From Bailinhaonella thermotolerans (GTDB lineage: Bacteria > Actinomycetota > Actinomycetes > Streptosporangiales > Streptosporangiaceae), in assembly GCF_003594875.1 (NCBI RefSeq), contig NZ_QZEY01000004.1:434001-498000 (forward strand): a stretch of DNA of 64,000 nt. Direction: 5' to 3'. The position numbers were made by a program, and so were the translations under genes. How positions within the stretch are numbered: position 1 is the first letter of the stretch; every line of letters begins with the position of its first letter. The notes below the pieces were generated by a model. That model was not told the DNA's origin, made no database searches, and worked only from the letters and a program-made list of their open reading frames with translations. Positions 34,488-43,901 of the stretch are shown here, in pieces.

Positions 34488-35360
34488 TCAGGAGACCAGG
34501 GTCTCGACCGTGCGCGAGAAGCCGTCGGTGGCGTGGCCGGCGTCGATCGCGCGCTGGGCGACGGCGCGGAGGGCGCGCATGGCGCCGGAGTCGATGCCGT
34601 GGTGCTCCGCCGCGTGGATGATGTGGTCCATGGTCGCGACGTTGGAGGAGATGCCGGAGGTCTCGCCCGGGTAGTCGCGCTCGTCCACGTCCCTGGCCTC
34701 CTGCGGGATCAGGTCGCCCACCAGGGCGGCGATGCCCTGCGCGAACGGGGCCAGGTCGCGCGCGGTGACGCCCTCGGCGCGGGCCAGCGCGAACGCGTGG
34801 ATCAGCCCGCCCATCGACGTCCAGAAGACGTCCAGGAGGGCCAGGTCGTACGCCGCCGCCCGGCCCGGGTCCTCGCCCAGGTGCGTGCCCGTGCCGCCCA
34901 GGCTCTCCAGGGCCCCGGCGACCCGGTCGTACACCTCCTTGGGGCCGCTGTAGAGGAAGACCGCGCCGGGGCCGCCGATGGTGATCGTGGGCGTCATGAT
35001 CGCGCCGTCGAGGTAGCCGACGCCGTTGTCCGCGGCCCAGGAGGCCATCGCGCGCGACCGCTCGGGCACGTCCGCGGTGAGGTTCACCAGGGTGCGGCCC
35101 TTGAGCTCGGCGGCGGCCGGCCGGACGATCGCCTCGGCGGCGTCGTAGTCGAGGACGCAGAGGACCGTCAGCGGGCTCGCCGCGACCGCCTCGGCCGGGG
35201 TGGCCGCCAGGACCGCGCCCTGGGCGACGAGCTCGTCGGCGCGGCTCGCCGTACGGTTCCACACGGTGGTGGGGTGGCCGGCCCGCAGGAACGCGCCGGC
35301 GAGCGCCTGGCCCATCGGGCCGAGGCCGAGGACGGTCACGGGAGTGCGGTTGTCCGTCAT
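34488..35360 (-). CDS. NADPH-dependent imine-reductase-like dehydrogenase
   Basis: Rossmann enzyme of 290 residues in the beta-hydroxyacid-dehydrogenase superfamily. The cofactor loop VLGLGPMGQALAGAFLRAGH and the NADPH-type VWNRT (33-37) are present. The C-terminal helical domain has AAAYDLALLDVFW with Tyr171-Asp172, where classical members carry a catalytic Lys; this Lys loss and the YDLALL motif are features of imine reductases and reductive aminases. ATIG-like strand MTPTITIGGPGAVF also fits. It lies 113 bp downstream of an F420-type oxidoreductase gene. Likely reduction of a cyclic imine; substrate unknown. Confidence 0.87.
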   Translation of the reverse strand: MTDNRTPVTVLGLGPMGQALAGAFLRAGHPTTVWNRTASRADELVAQGAVLAATPAEAVAASPLTVLCVLDYDAAEAIVRPAAAELKGRTLVNLTADVPERSRAMASWAADNGVGYLDGAIMTPTITIGGPGAVFLYSGPKEVYDRVAGALESLGGTGTHLGEDPGRAAAYDLALLDVFWTSMGGLIHAFALARAEGVTARDLAPFAQGIAALVGDLIPQEARDVDERDYPGETSGISSNVATMDHIIHAAEHHGIDSGAMRALRAVAQRAIDAGHATDGFSRTVETLVS

Positions 35361-35473
35361 GGTGGGCTCCAGAAGTCAGTCAGTGGTGGTCGGGGACGTC
35401 ACCACTGTCGCCGGGCCCGCTCGCGGATCGCTGCGGATCCGCTGCGGGTCCCGGAGCCCGGGCCCGCGGGCCG

Positions 35474-36448
35474 TCAGGAGCCGAAGCGATCCCGCAGCGC
35501 GGGCAGGAACTCCCGCTTCGCCCAGTCGTGGAAGGCCCGCTGGCGGTCCGGCCCGATCTGGCAGAACGACATGTGCGTGAAGCCCATGTCCACCCACTGC
35601 TGGACCGTGTCCAGGTAGGTGCCGAGGTCCGGCCCGTGCGGCACCATCTGGGCGACGTCGTCCGGCCGCACGGTCTTGGCGCTGGCCTCGAAGTTCACCG
35701 GGCCCGGCAGCTCGGACATGACCTTCCAGCCCGCGGTGCCCCAGTTCCACATCTTGTACGCGAACTGCTTGCACTCCTCGGCGTCCGGGCCGTACGACAC
35801 CGGGATCTGCCCGTACACCGGCTTGGACGCGCCGCCGTTCGCCTTGAACCTGGCCACGACCTCGCCCACCGGCTGGTCGGAGACCAGGCCGTCGCCGTAC
35901 TTGATGGCCAGGTCACAGGCGCGCGGCCCGGACGCGGCGACGCCGATCGGGACCCCCTGCTCGGGCATCTCGTAGAGGCGGGCGGAGTCCACGGTGAAGT
36001 ACTGGCCCTGGTAGTTGAAGTAGTTCCCGGCGAAGAGCTCCCGGATGATCTCCAGGGCCTCGGCGAGCATCTCGTGCCGGACGTCCACCGAGGGCCAGCC
36101 CTGCCCGACGATGTGCTCGTTGAGCCGCTCGCCCGCCCCGACGCCCAGCGTGAACCGCCCGTCCGACATCAGCCCCACGGTCGCCGCCTTCTGCGCGACC
36201 ACGGCCGGGTGGTACCGGAACGTCGGGCAGGTCACGAACGTCATGAGGCCGATCCGCTCGGTGGCCTGCGCGATCCCGCCGAGCACCGACCACGCGTACG
36301 CCGAGTGCCCCAGCGTCTCGGTCCACGGGAAGTAGTGGTCGGAGATCACCGCGAAGTCGAACCCGGCCTCCTCGATCCCCACGGCGTCCCCGACGAGCTG
36401 CTTGGTCGGCGTCTGCTCGCACAACAAACTGCATCCGAACTTGGTCAT
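35474..36448 (-). CDS. F420-dependent LLM-class oxidoreductase
   Basis: TIM-barrel enzyme of 324 residues, family of F420-dependent glucose-6-phosphate dehydrogenase and its relatives. N-terminal GCSLLCEQTPTKQLVGDA, then FAVISDHYFPW, IGLMTFVTCPTFRYHPAVVA, FTLGVGAGERLNEHIVG and VGVAASGP-like IGVAASGPRA fit the F420 group rather than the FMN luciferases. It probably transfers hydride between F420 and an unknown substrate. Upstream by 249 bp is the SARP regulator and downstream the imine-reductase-like gene, all on the minus strand. Confidence 0.92.
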   Translation of the reverse strand: MTKFGCSLLCEQTPTKQLVGDAVGIEEAGFDFAVISDHYFPWTETLGHSAYAWSVLGGIAQATERIGLMTFVTCPTFRYHPAVVAQKAATVGLMSDGRFTLGVGAGERLNEHIVGQGWPSVDVRHEMLAEALEIIRELFAGNYFNYQGQYFTVDSARLYEMPEQGVPIGVAASGPRACDLAIKYGDGLVSDQPVGEVVARFKANGGASKPVYGQIPVSYGPDAEECKQFAYKMWNWGTAGWKVMSELPGPVNFEASAKTVRPDDVAQMVPHGPDLGTYLDTVQQWVDMGFTHMSFCQIGPDRQRAFHDWAKREFLPALRDRFGS

Positions 36449-36697
36449 GCCTCCCCGCTAACCCCCCGGCCCCCGCCGAAACCCCCGCGAGCCGCCTCCA
36501 GACCGAACGCATACGCCCTCTTAGCGGCCGATCGTGTACGGCCTGAGCCCGGCCGGACCCCGGAGTCTCTGGTGCCCGCGCGGACCCCTTCGGGCAGTCC
36601 GCGCCGACGTGGAGCGGCCCCGGCCCGCCGGGCTCCGTGGCTCCGGCGCCGGCCGGAGACCTCGGGACCGGTGCCACCCGCGGCCCCCTCCGGAAGG

Positions 36698-39600
36698 TCA
36701 GCGGCTGACGAGGCGCCCGGCGGGCGAGGCGCCCAGGCCGCCGGGAGACGTGCCCAGATCGCCGGGGGAGGCGGCGAGGTCGCCGAGGTCGCCGAGGTCG
36801 GCGAGGTCGGCGGGGGCGGTGGCGAGGCCGGCGGGCACGAGGTCCTCGTGCGGGGTCCGGCCGCCGCGCCGGTGGGCCGCCGCGAACTCCTCCTCCGTCA
36901 TGCGGGTCAGCAGGCCCGCCGTGATGCGGTCGACGTCGCCGCGCTCGCCGGAGGGCAGGGGCGCGAGCACGGAGGCGCGGGCCGCCGCGGCGGCGCCGAG
37001 CAGCGCGGCCGCGCGGGCGTCGTCGCCCAGGAGCGCCGTCGCCCCGGCCAGGCCCTCCAGCGCCAGGGCGATGGCGCGGGGGTCGCCGGTGCGGCGGGCC
37101 GCGGTGTATCCCTCCAGGTGGAGCGTGAGGGCGCGGGCGGAGTCGCCGCGGAGCTGCGCGACGAAGCCGAGCTCGGCGAGGAACAGCGCCATGCCGGGGC
37201 TCCCCTTGATCCGGCGGAGCCAGTCGAGCCAGCGGCGCAGGTAGCGCTCGGCCTCGTCCAGGCGGCCCTGCCGGCGGGCCAGCATCGCCAGGCCGAGCTC
37301 GGCGAACTCTTGGGTGGGCAGGTGGGACTGCTCCACGGCCACCCGCCTGCCGCGCTCGTGGAGCTCCTCGGCCTCGGCGTAGTCGCCGGTCAGCATGGCG
37401 ATGCGGCCGAGGCCGGTCAGCTCCCGCGACACCTCCAGCCACAGCCCGAGGTCCTCGGCGATCGACAGGCCCTCGGCGTGCAGGGCGCGGGCGCGCGGGT
37501 AGTCGCCCCGGACCTGCGCCAGCATGGCCAGCGGCTCCAGCGCCCGCAGCCTGCCCCACCGGTCGCCCAGGTCGGCGAACAGCGCGGCCGCGCGCTCGCC
37601 GTCGCGCTCGGCCGAGGCGAAGTCGCTGCGCATCATCGCGTGGATCATGACGGTGGTGAGCGCGGCCGCCTCGCCCCAGGCGTCGCCGAGCGCGCGGAAG
37701 GTCGCGAGCGCGCGGGCCGCCAGCGCCTCGACGGCGGCCAGGTCGTCCAGGCCGTACTGCGCGAACGCCAGGAACCACTCGGCGTGCGCCCGCCGCGCCG
37801 GGTCCTCCACCCCGTCGAACATCGCCAGCGCCTCCCGGGCCCGTGCCACCGGGTCGCCGTGCCCCTCGCCGGCCAGCAGGCCCAGCCCGGCGCGCCACGC
37901 CGCCGCCTCCGCCCGGTCGGCCGCGGGCGCGTCGCCTGGGATGCCCAGCGCCAGGTCCAGCAGGCGGCAGCCCTCGTCGAGCCGCCCGCGCAGCATCCAG
38001 TACCACGCCAGGCCGTTCACCAGCCGCAGGGCCGGCCCCGCCGCGCGCAGTCCGGCGGCGCCCTCGACGGCGGCGCGCGCGTTGGCGCTCTCGGCGTCCA
38101 GCAGCCGCAGCCAGCGCCGCTGCTCCGGCCCGCGCAGCCGCGCCCGCGAGGCCAGGTCCGCGTAGTAGTCCAGGTGGCGCAGGCGCACCCGGTCCAGCTC
38201 GCCGGCCTCGGCCAGCCGTTCGTCGCAGTAGGCCGCCACCGACTCCAGCAGCCGGTATCGCGGGCCCTCCGCGCCGTCACCGCCGTCCGAGCGCAGCACC
38301 AGCGATCGGTCCACCAGCCGCGCGAGCAGGTCCAGCACCTGGCCGGGGGCCACGCCGCCGCCCGCGCACACCGCCTCGGCGGCCTCCAGCGTGCAGCCGT
38401 CGGCGTGCACGGCCAGGCGGCGCAGGACGACGCGCTCCTCCTCGGAGCACAGCTCCCAGCTCCAGTCGATCATCGCGCGCAGCGTCTGCTGCCGGGCCGG
38501 CGCGCCCCGCGTGCCCCCGGCCAGCAGCGCGAACCGGTCGTCCAGCCGCGCCGCGAGCTGCCGCGGGGTCAGCGCGCGCATCCGGGTCGCGGCCAGCTCC
38601 AGCGCCAGCGGCAGCCCGTCCAGCCGCCGGCAGATGGCGGCGATCGCCTCGGCGTTGTCCGGGCCGAGCGCGAACCCGCGCGACACCGCCGCCGCCCGCT
38701 CGGTGAACAGCCGCACCGCGCTCGCCCGCCGCGACTCGGCGAGGCCGGCGCCCTCCGGGGGCAGCTCCAGCGGGGGCACCGCCCAGGAGACCTCGCCCGG
38801 CACGTTCAGCGGCTCCTGGCTGGTCGCCAGGATGGTGAGCCCCGGCGCGGCCTGCAGCAGCGATCCGGCCAGCCGCGCGACCGGCTCCACCAGGTGCTCG
38901 CAGTTGTCCAGCACGAGCAGCGTGCGCCGGGGGCGCAGCATGTCGGCCAGGGTCGCGCCCGTCTCCCCGCGCAGTCCCAGCGTGCTCGTCACCATGTCGG
39001 AGACGCTGTCCTCGCACGGCCACTCGACCGCGCCCAGCTCCACCAGCCACACCCCGTCGGGGTACGGCTCGCGCAGCCCGGCGGCCGTCTCGCGGGCGAG
39101 CCGCGTCTTGCCGACCCCGCCCGGGCCGGTGAGCGTGACGAGCCGGTGGGCGCCGAGCAGCGCGCGCACCTCGGCCACCGCCTCCTCGCGCCCGATCAGC
39201 CGGGTCAGCGGGACGGGCAGGTTGGTGCGGGCGGGCGGCGCGGGCTCCTCGGCGAGCAGGTCCCGGTGGACGGCGGTCAGCTCCGGCCCCGGGTCCACCC
39301 CCAGCTCCTCGCGCAGCCGCTCGCGGACCTCGGCGTAGGCGCTCAGCGCCTCGCCCCGGCGGCCCGACCCGCGCAGCGCCCGCAGGTGGGCGGCGCGCAG
39401 CCGCTCGCGCAGCGGATGCTCGGCGACGGGCCCGGCCAGCTCGGACGCGACGAGGGCGTGCTCGCCCAGCTCCAGCCGCGCCTCCGCGAGATCCTCCAGC
39501 GCGGTCAGCCGCCGCTCCTCCAGCCGTGTCGTCACCGCCCGCGCGAAGCCCTCGTCGGCGAACTCGGCGAACGCCGGGCCCCGCCACAGCCCGAGCGCCT

Positions 39601-39976
39601 CGGCGAGCACGGCCGCCCGCTCCCGCGCGCCCGGAGCCCGCCGCGCGAGGTCGAGCAGCTCCTCGAACCGCGCCACGTCGGTGCCCGCGCCTACCAGGGC
39701 GTATCCGGGCGCGCGGTGGACGACCAGCTCGCGCCCGCCCGGCTCGGCCTCCTCCAGCACCCGCCGCAGTTGTGAGATCTTGCCGCGCAGCGTGCCCAGC
39801 GCCCGCGCGGGCGGGTCGCCGTCCCACAGGTCCTCGATCAGCCGGTCGGCCGGCACGACCGAGCCGGCGTTCGCGAGCAGCATCGCCAGCACCGCGCGCA
39901 CCTTGACCTCGGGCACCCGGACGTCCTCGCCCTCCTCCGTCCACACGGCCAGTGGCCCGAGCACGCCGAATCTCAT
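36698..39976 (-). CDS. AfsR-like SARP regulator with NB-ARC and TPR domains
   Basis: Large regulator of 1092 residues. The ATG at 39976 begins MRFGVLGPLAVWTE, the standard SARP start; the frame stays open 520 bp further but without support. Order: OmpR-type winged helix (1-95, DRLIEDLWDGDPPARALGTL), bacterial transcriptional activation domain (100-245), NB-ARC ATPase (255-540) with Walker A GPGGVGKT at 284-291 and VLDNCEHLVEP, then TPR-like helices, ending in an Ala/Gly/Asp-rich tail with DLGDLGDL repeats. AfsR-type proteins activate antibiotic or developmental genes. The downstream oxidoreductase genes are possible targets; no biosynthetic cluster core is seen nearby. Confidence 0.93.
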   Translation of the reverse strand: MRFGVLGPLAVWTEEGEDVRVPEVKVRAVLAMLLANAGSVVPADRLIEDLWDGDPPARALGTLRGKISQLRRVLEEAEPGGRELVVHRAPGYALVGAGTDVARFEELLDLARRAPGARERAAVLAEALGLWRGPAFAEFADEGFARAVTTRLEERRLTALEDLAEARLELGEHALVASELAGPVAEHPLRERLRAAHLRALRGSGRRGEALSAYAEVRERLREELGVDPGPELTAVHRDLLAEEPAPPARTNLPVPLTRLIGREEAVAEVRALLGAHRLVTLTGPGGVGKTRLARETAAGLREPYPDGVWLVELGAVEWPCEDSVSDMVTSTLGLRGETGATLADMLRPRRTLLVLDNCEHLVEPVARLAGSLLQAAPGLTILATSQEPLNVPGEVSWAVPPLELPPEGAGLAESRRASAVRLFTERAAAVSRGFALGPDNAEAIAAICRRLDGLPLALELAATRMRALTPRQLAARLDDRFALLAGGTRGAPARQQTLRAMIDWSWELCSEEERVVLRRLAVHADGCTLEAAEAVCAGGGVAPGQVLDLLARLVDRSLVLRSDGGDGAEGPRYRLLESVAAYCDERLAEAGELDRVRLRHLDYYADLASRARLRGPEQRRWLRLLDAESANARAAVEGAAGLRAAGPALRLVNGLAWYWMLRGRLDEGCRLLDLALGIPGDAPAADRAEAAAWRAGLGLLAGEGHGDPVARAREALAMFDGVEDPARRAHAEWFLAFAQYGLDDLAAVEALAARALATFRALGDAWGEAAALTTVMIHAMMRSDFASAERDGERAAALFADLGDRWGRLRALEPLAMLAQVRGDYPRARALHAEGLSIAEDLGLWLEVSRELTGLGRIAMLTGDYAEAEELHERGRRVAVEQSHLPTQEFAELGLAMLARRQGRLDEAERYLRRWLDWLRRIKGSPGMALFLAELGFVAQLRGDSARALTLHLEGYTAARRTGDPRAIALALEGLAGATALLGDDARAAALLGAAAAARASVLAPLPSGERGDVDRITAGLLTRMTEEEFAAAHRRGGRTPHEDLVPAGLATAPADLADLGDLGDLAASPGDLGTSPGGLGASPAGRLVSR

Positions 39977-40295
39977 GCGGCCACGGTAGCGACCCCCACC
40001 GACAATCCGCCCCGCCCCTCCCTCCCGCCCGCCGGGCCGCGCCCCGCCGCCGCCCGCGCCGTACGGCTCGCGCGGCGTCCCCCGCGGCGCCGTACCCGCC
40101 CCGCGCCCCGCCGTACGGCTCTCGCCGGGCCCGGGGCGGGTGCGGCGGCGGCGGGGCGGGAGCCGCCGGTTGGGCCGGGGGAAAGGGGGCGAAGCGGACC
40201 GGGCGGGAGGCTCTAGGCGAGGGGGATTTTTAGGGTTACCTTCAAGGGCGCGTACTACGGGGGATCTTGTCACCTTTGGTCCCGCTGGAGGAACC
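39977..40295. promoter_or_regulatory. Divergent promoter region with TACGGCTCGCG copies
   Basis: Gap between the SARP and M28 genes. CGTACGGCTCGCGC lies at 40060-40073 and a variant CGTACGGCTCTCGCC at 40112-40126. An AT-richer stretch at 40215-40245 (GGGGGATTTTTAGGGTTACC) is the probable promoter zone of the M28 gene. No ORF looks real. Confidence 0.4.
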
Positions 40296-41831
40296 ATGCG
40301 TGTCTCCATCCGGCGGGCGTGGGCGCGAGGCGTCACCCTCGCCGCGGCCCTCGTCCTGCCGATCGCCCTGGCCGTACCCGCCGACGCCGGGCCCGCCGAC
40401 GACCTCTTCGCCCGGCTCCTGGTGAAGAAGGTCAAGGGCGAGAACGTCAAGAAGCACCTGGAAGCCTTCCAGGCCATCGCCACCGCCAACGGGGGCAACC
40501 GCGCGGCCGGGACCCCCGGCTACGACGCGTCCCGCGACTACGTCGCCGGCAAGCTGCGGAAGGCGGGCTACAAGGTCACCCTGCAGCCGATCAACTTCGT
40601 GGAGGGCTGGAGCGAGAAGAGCCCGCCGGTCCTGAGCGTCACCGCCCCCACGCCCAAGACGTACGTCCCGAACGAGGACTTCCTCACCTTCAGGCCCTCC
40701 CCGCCCGGAGACGTGACGGCCCAGGTCCAGGCCGTGGACCTGGTGCTGCCGCCCACGCCCACGCCGACCTCCACCAGCGGCTGCGAGGCGTCGGACTTCG
40801 CCGGGTTCGTGGCCGGCCGTATCGCGCTGATCCAGCGCGGGACCTGCGGCTTCGCCACCAAGATCCGTAACGCGGGCCGGGCCGGGGCCTCCGGCGTCAT
40901 CGTCTTCAACGAGGGCCAGCCGGGCCGCACCGACGCGTACCCGCTGGACATCGGCGAGTGGCGGGCCGGGATCCCGATGGTGTTCGCCGACTTCGCCGTG
41001 GGCAACGAGCTGGCGAGCACGCCCGGCGCGACCGTCCGCCTGAAGGTGGACAGCGACCTGGTCCTCGGCGTCAACCACAACGTGATCGCCGAGACCCGCG
41101 CCGGCGACCCGCGCAACGTCGTCATGGTCGGCGCGCACCTGGACAGCGTCCCGGCAGGCCCCGGCATCAACGACAACGCCTCGGGCAGCGCCGCGATCCT
41201 GGAGACCGCGATCCAGCTCGGCCGCCTCCCGGTCAAGAACAAGGTCCGCTTCGCGTTCTGGGCCGCCGAGGAGATCGGGCTGCTCGGCTCCGACCAGTAC
41301 GTCGACAAGCTCTCCGCGGCCGACCGCGCCCGCATCCGGGTCTACCTCAACTTCGACATGGTCGCCTCGCCCAACTACGCCTACAAGCTGTACGACGGCG
41401 ACAACTCCGACGGCGTCGGCTCCCCGGCCGGCCCGCCCGGCTCCGCCGAGATCGAGCAGCAGCTCGAACGCTTCTACAAGAGCCGGAACCTGCCCACGGT
41501 CGGCACCGACTTCGACGGCCGCAGCGACTACGGCCCCTTCATCGCGGTCGGCATCCCGGCCGGCGGCATCTTCACCGGCGCCGAGGGCATCAAGACGCCC
41601 GCCGAGGCCGCGCTGTTCGGCGGCCAGGCCGGCGTCGCCTACGACGTCTGCTACCACCAGGCCTGCGACACGATGGCCAACGTCAACCTCACCGCCCTGG
41701 ACGTCGACAGCGACGCCATCGCCGACTCCACGGCCCGATTCGCGCTGAACCTGCGCGCCATCCCGCCCCGCCCCGCCGCCACCGCCAAGACGGCGGCGGC
41801 CCCCGCGGAGCACGACCACGCGGCCCGCTGA
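40296..41831 (+). CDS. Secreted M28-family zinc aminopeptidase with PA domain
   Basis: Exported aminopeptidase of 511 residues, similar in plan to Streptomyces aminopeptidase S-like enzymes. The ATG follows CTGGAGGA. Signal peptide to about AVPADA-GP (31). A PA domain is inserted at about 140-255 (GFVAGRIALIQRGTCGF, ASGVIVFNEG). Metal ligands: His281 and Asp283 region GAHLDS, Asp293 in GINDNASGS, Glu325-Glu326 in WAAEEIGLLGS, Asp354 in NFDMVASPN, and His in CYHQACDT. The C-terminus is Ala-rich. It releases N-terminal residues from extracellular peptides, complementing the subtilisin. Confidence 0.94.
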   Translation: MRVSIRRAWARGVTLAAALVLPIALAVPADAGPADDLFARLLVKKVKGENVKKHLEAFQAIATANGGNRAAGTPGYDASRDYVAGKLRKAGYKVTLQPINFVEGWSEKSPPVLSVTAPTPKTYVPNEDFLTFRPSPPGDVTAQVQAVDLVLPPTPTPTSTSGCEASDFAGFVAGRIALIQRGTCGFATKIRNAGRAGASGVIVFNEGQPGRTDAYPLDIGEWRAGIPMVFADFAVGNELASTPGATVRLKVDSDLVLGVNHNVIAETRAGDPRNVVMVGAHLDSVPAGPGINDNASGSAAILETAIQLGRLPVKNKVRFAFWAAEEIGLLGSDQYVDKLSAADRARIRVYLNFDMVASPNYAYKLYDGDNSDGVGSPAGPPGSAEIEQQLERFYKSRNLPTVGTDFDGRSDYGPFIAVGIPAGGIFTGAEGIKTPAEAALFGGQAGVAYDVCYHQACDTMANVNLTALDVDSDAIADSTARFALNLRAIPPRPAATAKTAAAPAEHDHAAR

Positions 41832-41859
41832 CCCACCGGAGTCGGCCCGCCGGCACCAC

Positions 41860-41890
41860 GGGAAGGGGCGGCCCCGCGCCGCCCCTTCCC
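41860..41890. terminator. 12-bp stem hairpin between convergent genes
   Basis: GGGAAGGGGCGG (41860-41871) pairs perfectly with 41879-41890 across CCCCGCG. It lies 28 bp after the M28 stop and 75 bp from the stop of the convergent gene. CCCCTGTCCG is then repeated. Confidence 0.8.
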
Positions 41891-41964
41891 CCTGTCCGCC
41901 CCTGTCCGCCCCTGCCGGCCCCGTCCCGGGCCGCGCCCGCCGTACGGCGTGAGCGCGGCCGGGG

Positions 41965-42633
41965 TCAGGCGGGGTGGATGCGGCGGCCGGTTATGTGGGT
42001 GGGTGAGACGCGGATGTAGAGGCCGCGGTCGCCGCCGGGCCAGGGTTCCACGTGGGCCGATTCGAGGTCGGCCAGTTCCTCCCGCTCCGCCAGGTGGGCG
42101 GGGCCCTGGATGAGGACGCTCCAGCCGGCGTGCATGGCCTCGTCGAGGCGGTCCACCTCGAAGGCGACCGTGATCTCGGCGCCCTTGATGCCCGAGTGCA
42201 GCTCCTCGTCGAGGAGGCCGCCGTAGCGGGTGCGGAAGACGACGGCGCCCTCATGCAGGCGGTAGTTGACCGGGAGGATGGTCGGGCCGTTGAGGGCGTC
42301 GAAGGCGACCCGGCCCACGCCGCCGGGGGCGATCAGGCGCAGGCACTCCTCCGGGTCCAGGTGTTCGAGCTCGGGCTTGAGGGCGCGGCCGGAGCCGCCC
42401 GGCGGGCGTTCGACGGTGCCGCCGAGGAGCGCCTCGGGGGAGGTGCCGAGGGCGTCGGCGAGGCGCAGGAGGGCGCCCGGGCGCGGGTTGGCGGCGCGTT
42501 CCTCCAGGTACTCCAGGTAGCCGGGGTCCATGTCGGCGCGGCGGGCGACCTCCTGGCGGCTCAGGCCCAGTTCCTCGCGCCGGTGCGCGACACGCCTGCC
42601 CAGGTCGCCCGGCATGGGTCCGGTCTCGGTCAT
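41965..42633 (-). CDS. XRE helix-turn-helix fused to pyridoxamine-phosphate-oxidase-like domain
   Basis: Protein of 222 residues. The N-terminal XRE HTH (10-70) reads LGRRVAHRREELGLSRQEVA, RRADMDPGYLEYLEE. A Pro/Gly linker leads to a split-barrel flavin domain (about 85-222): LDPEECLRLIAPGGVGRVAF, ILPVNYRLHEGAVVFRT, ITVAFEVDRLDEAMHAGWSV and PWPGGDRGLYIRVSPTHITG. This architecture recurs in actinobacteria; the barrel may bind flavin, F420 or heme so that the HTH responds to redox state, but this is inferred. It is transcribed away from mreB. Confidence 0.88.
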   Translation of the reverse strand: MTETGPMPGDLGRRVAHRREELGLSRQEVARRADMDPGYLEYLEERAANPRPGALLRLADALGTSPEALLGGTVERPPGGSGRALKPELEHLDPEECLRLIAPGGVGRVAFDALNGPTILPVNYRLHEGAVVFRTRYGGLLDEELHSGIKGAEITVAFEVDRLDEAMHAGWSVLIQGPAHLAEREELADLESAHVEPWPGGDRGLYIRVSPTHITGRRIHPA

Positions 42634-42869
42634 CGCTGGCCCCCTCGTCGATCCCCTGAGCGCGGCCGGCTCGCGCGGCGCGCCTGGTCATCCGTACCCG
42701 CGGCGGTCAGGGAGCGCTCAGGGGAAGCGGGGGCAACACGCGGAATTTGATTACTCTTACATGTTCTTTGCCCGATATAGAATTGATTCAGAGCAACCCG
42801 GCGTGCTCCTCCGGGTGCGGAGCGCGCCTTCCCGGCCTCGTTGAATCGTCCCGAAAGCTGTGTGTCGTC
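42634..42869. promoter_or_regulatory. mreB promoter region
   Basis: The 236-bp divergent gap changes from GC-rich to AT-rich between 42735 and 42800, with GATATAGAATTGATTC as the most -10-like stretch (around 42772). I could not fix a -35 element with standard spacing. Confidence 0.4.
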
Positions 42870-43901
42870 ATGCGGTTTTCCCTCGGTTTCCTCGGCCGTG
42901 ACATGGCGGTCGACCTCGGCACGGCCAACACGCTCGTCTACGTCCGCGACCGGGGCATCGTGCTCGACGAGCCCTCGGTCGTGGCGGTGAACACCCGCAC
43001 GGAGAAGATCGTCGCGGTGGGCAGCGAGGCCAAACGGATGATAGGGCGCACTCCCGGGCACATCGTGGCCATCCGTCCGCTCGCCGACGGGGTGATCACC
43101 GAGCTGGAGGTGGCCGAGCGCATGCTCCGCTACTTCATACAGAAGGTGCACCGGCAGCGGCTGCTCGCCCAGCCCCGGGTCGTGGTCGCGGTGCCCAGCG
43201 GCACGACCGGGGTCGAGCAGCGCGCCGTGAAGGAGGCGGGCTACCACGCGGGCGCGCGCCAGGTCTACATCATCGAGGAGCCGATGGCCGCGGCGATCGG
43301 GGCCGGCCTGCCGGTCAACGAGCCGGTCGGCAGCATGGTCGTGGACATCGGGGGCGGCACGACCGAGGTGGCCGTGGTCGCGCTCGGCGGCATCGTGACG
43401 GCGCGGTCGGTGCGCATCGGCGGCGACGAGATCGACGAGGCGATCATCGCGCACGTCAAGAAGGAGCACGGGCTGCTGCTGGGGGAGCGCACGGCCGAGG
43501 AGATCAAGATGGCGATCGGCTCGGCCTGGCCGTCCGAGGACGAGCCCGAGACCGAGATCCGGGGCCGCGACCTCGTGAGCGGCCTGCCCCAGACCGTGCG
43601 GATCACCGCCGGGGAGATCCGCGAGGCGATCCAGGAGCCGATCAACGCGATCATCGACGCGGTGCAGACGACCCTGGACCAGTGCCCGCCGGAGCTGTCC
43701 GGCGACCTGATCGAGAGCGGCATCGCGCTGACCGGGGGCGGCGCCCTCATGCGCGGCCTGGACCGGCGGCTGGCCGAGGTGACCGGCATGCCGATCCGCG
43801 TCGTCGAGAATCCGCTCCACTCGGTGGTCCTCGGCGGGGGCCGCTGCGTGGAGGAGTTCGACCAGCTCCAGGGCGTCCTGGTGCCCGAACCCCGGCACTG
43901 A
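42870..43901 (+). CDS. mreB: Rod shape-determining protein MreB
   Basis: Bacterial actin of 343 residues that forms membrane filaments guiding cell-wall synthesis. ATPase motifs: DLGTANTLVYV (phosphate 1, about 14-24), VAVPSGTTGVEQRAVKEA, VVDIGGGTTEVAVVALGGIV (phosphate 2) and GIALTGGGALMRGLD (adenosine). The N-terminal MRFSLGFLGRDM is a likely amphipathic membrane anchor. First gene of mreB-mreC-mreD-mrdA-rodA; in actinomycetes of the Streptomyces type this cluster serves spore-wall thickening, while in others its role may differ. Ribosome site weak (GAAAG). The mreC start lies 143 bp downstream. Confidence 0.95.
   Translation: MRFSLGFLGRDMAVDLGTANTLVYVRDRGIVLDEPSVVAVNTRTEKIVAVGSEAKRMIGRTPGHIVAIRPLADGVITELEVAERMLRYFIQKVHRQRLLAQPRVVVAVPSGTTGVEQRAVKEAGYHAGARQVYIIEEPMAAAIGAGLPVNEPVGSMVVDIGGGTTEVAVVALGGIVTARSVRIGGDEIDEAIIAHVKKEHGLLLGERTAEEIKMAIGSAWPSEDEPETEIRGRDLVSGLPQTVRITAGEIREAIQEPINAIIDAVQTTLDQCPPELSGDLIESGIALTGGGALMRGLDRRLAEVTGMPIRVVENPLHSVVLGGGRCVEEFDQLQGVLVPEPRH

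Noticed and set aside
35381-35407. Inverted repeat CAGTGGTG / CACCACTG upstream of the imine-reductase-like gene
   Set aside because: An 8-bp stem with an 11-nt loop is weak in such GC-rich DNA. It could be an operator or terminator but is not strong enough to list.
35528-39775. A 1415-codon open frame on the plus strand
   Set aside because: It runs antisense through the F420 oxidoreductase and SARP genes and has no domain or signal. Long shadow frames are expected at this GC content.
39977-40498. N-terminal extension of the SARP gene
   Set aside because: It crosses the divergent promoter and the M28 signal-peptide region. MRFGVLGPLAVW is the standard SARP start.
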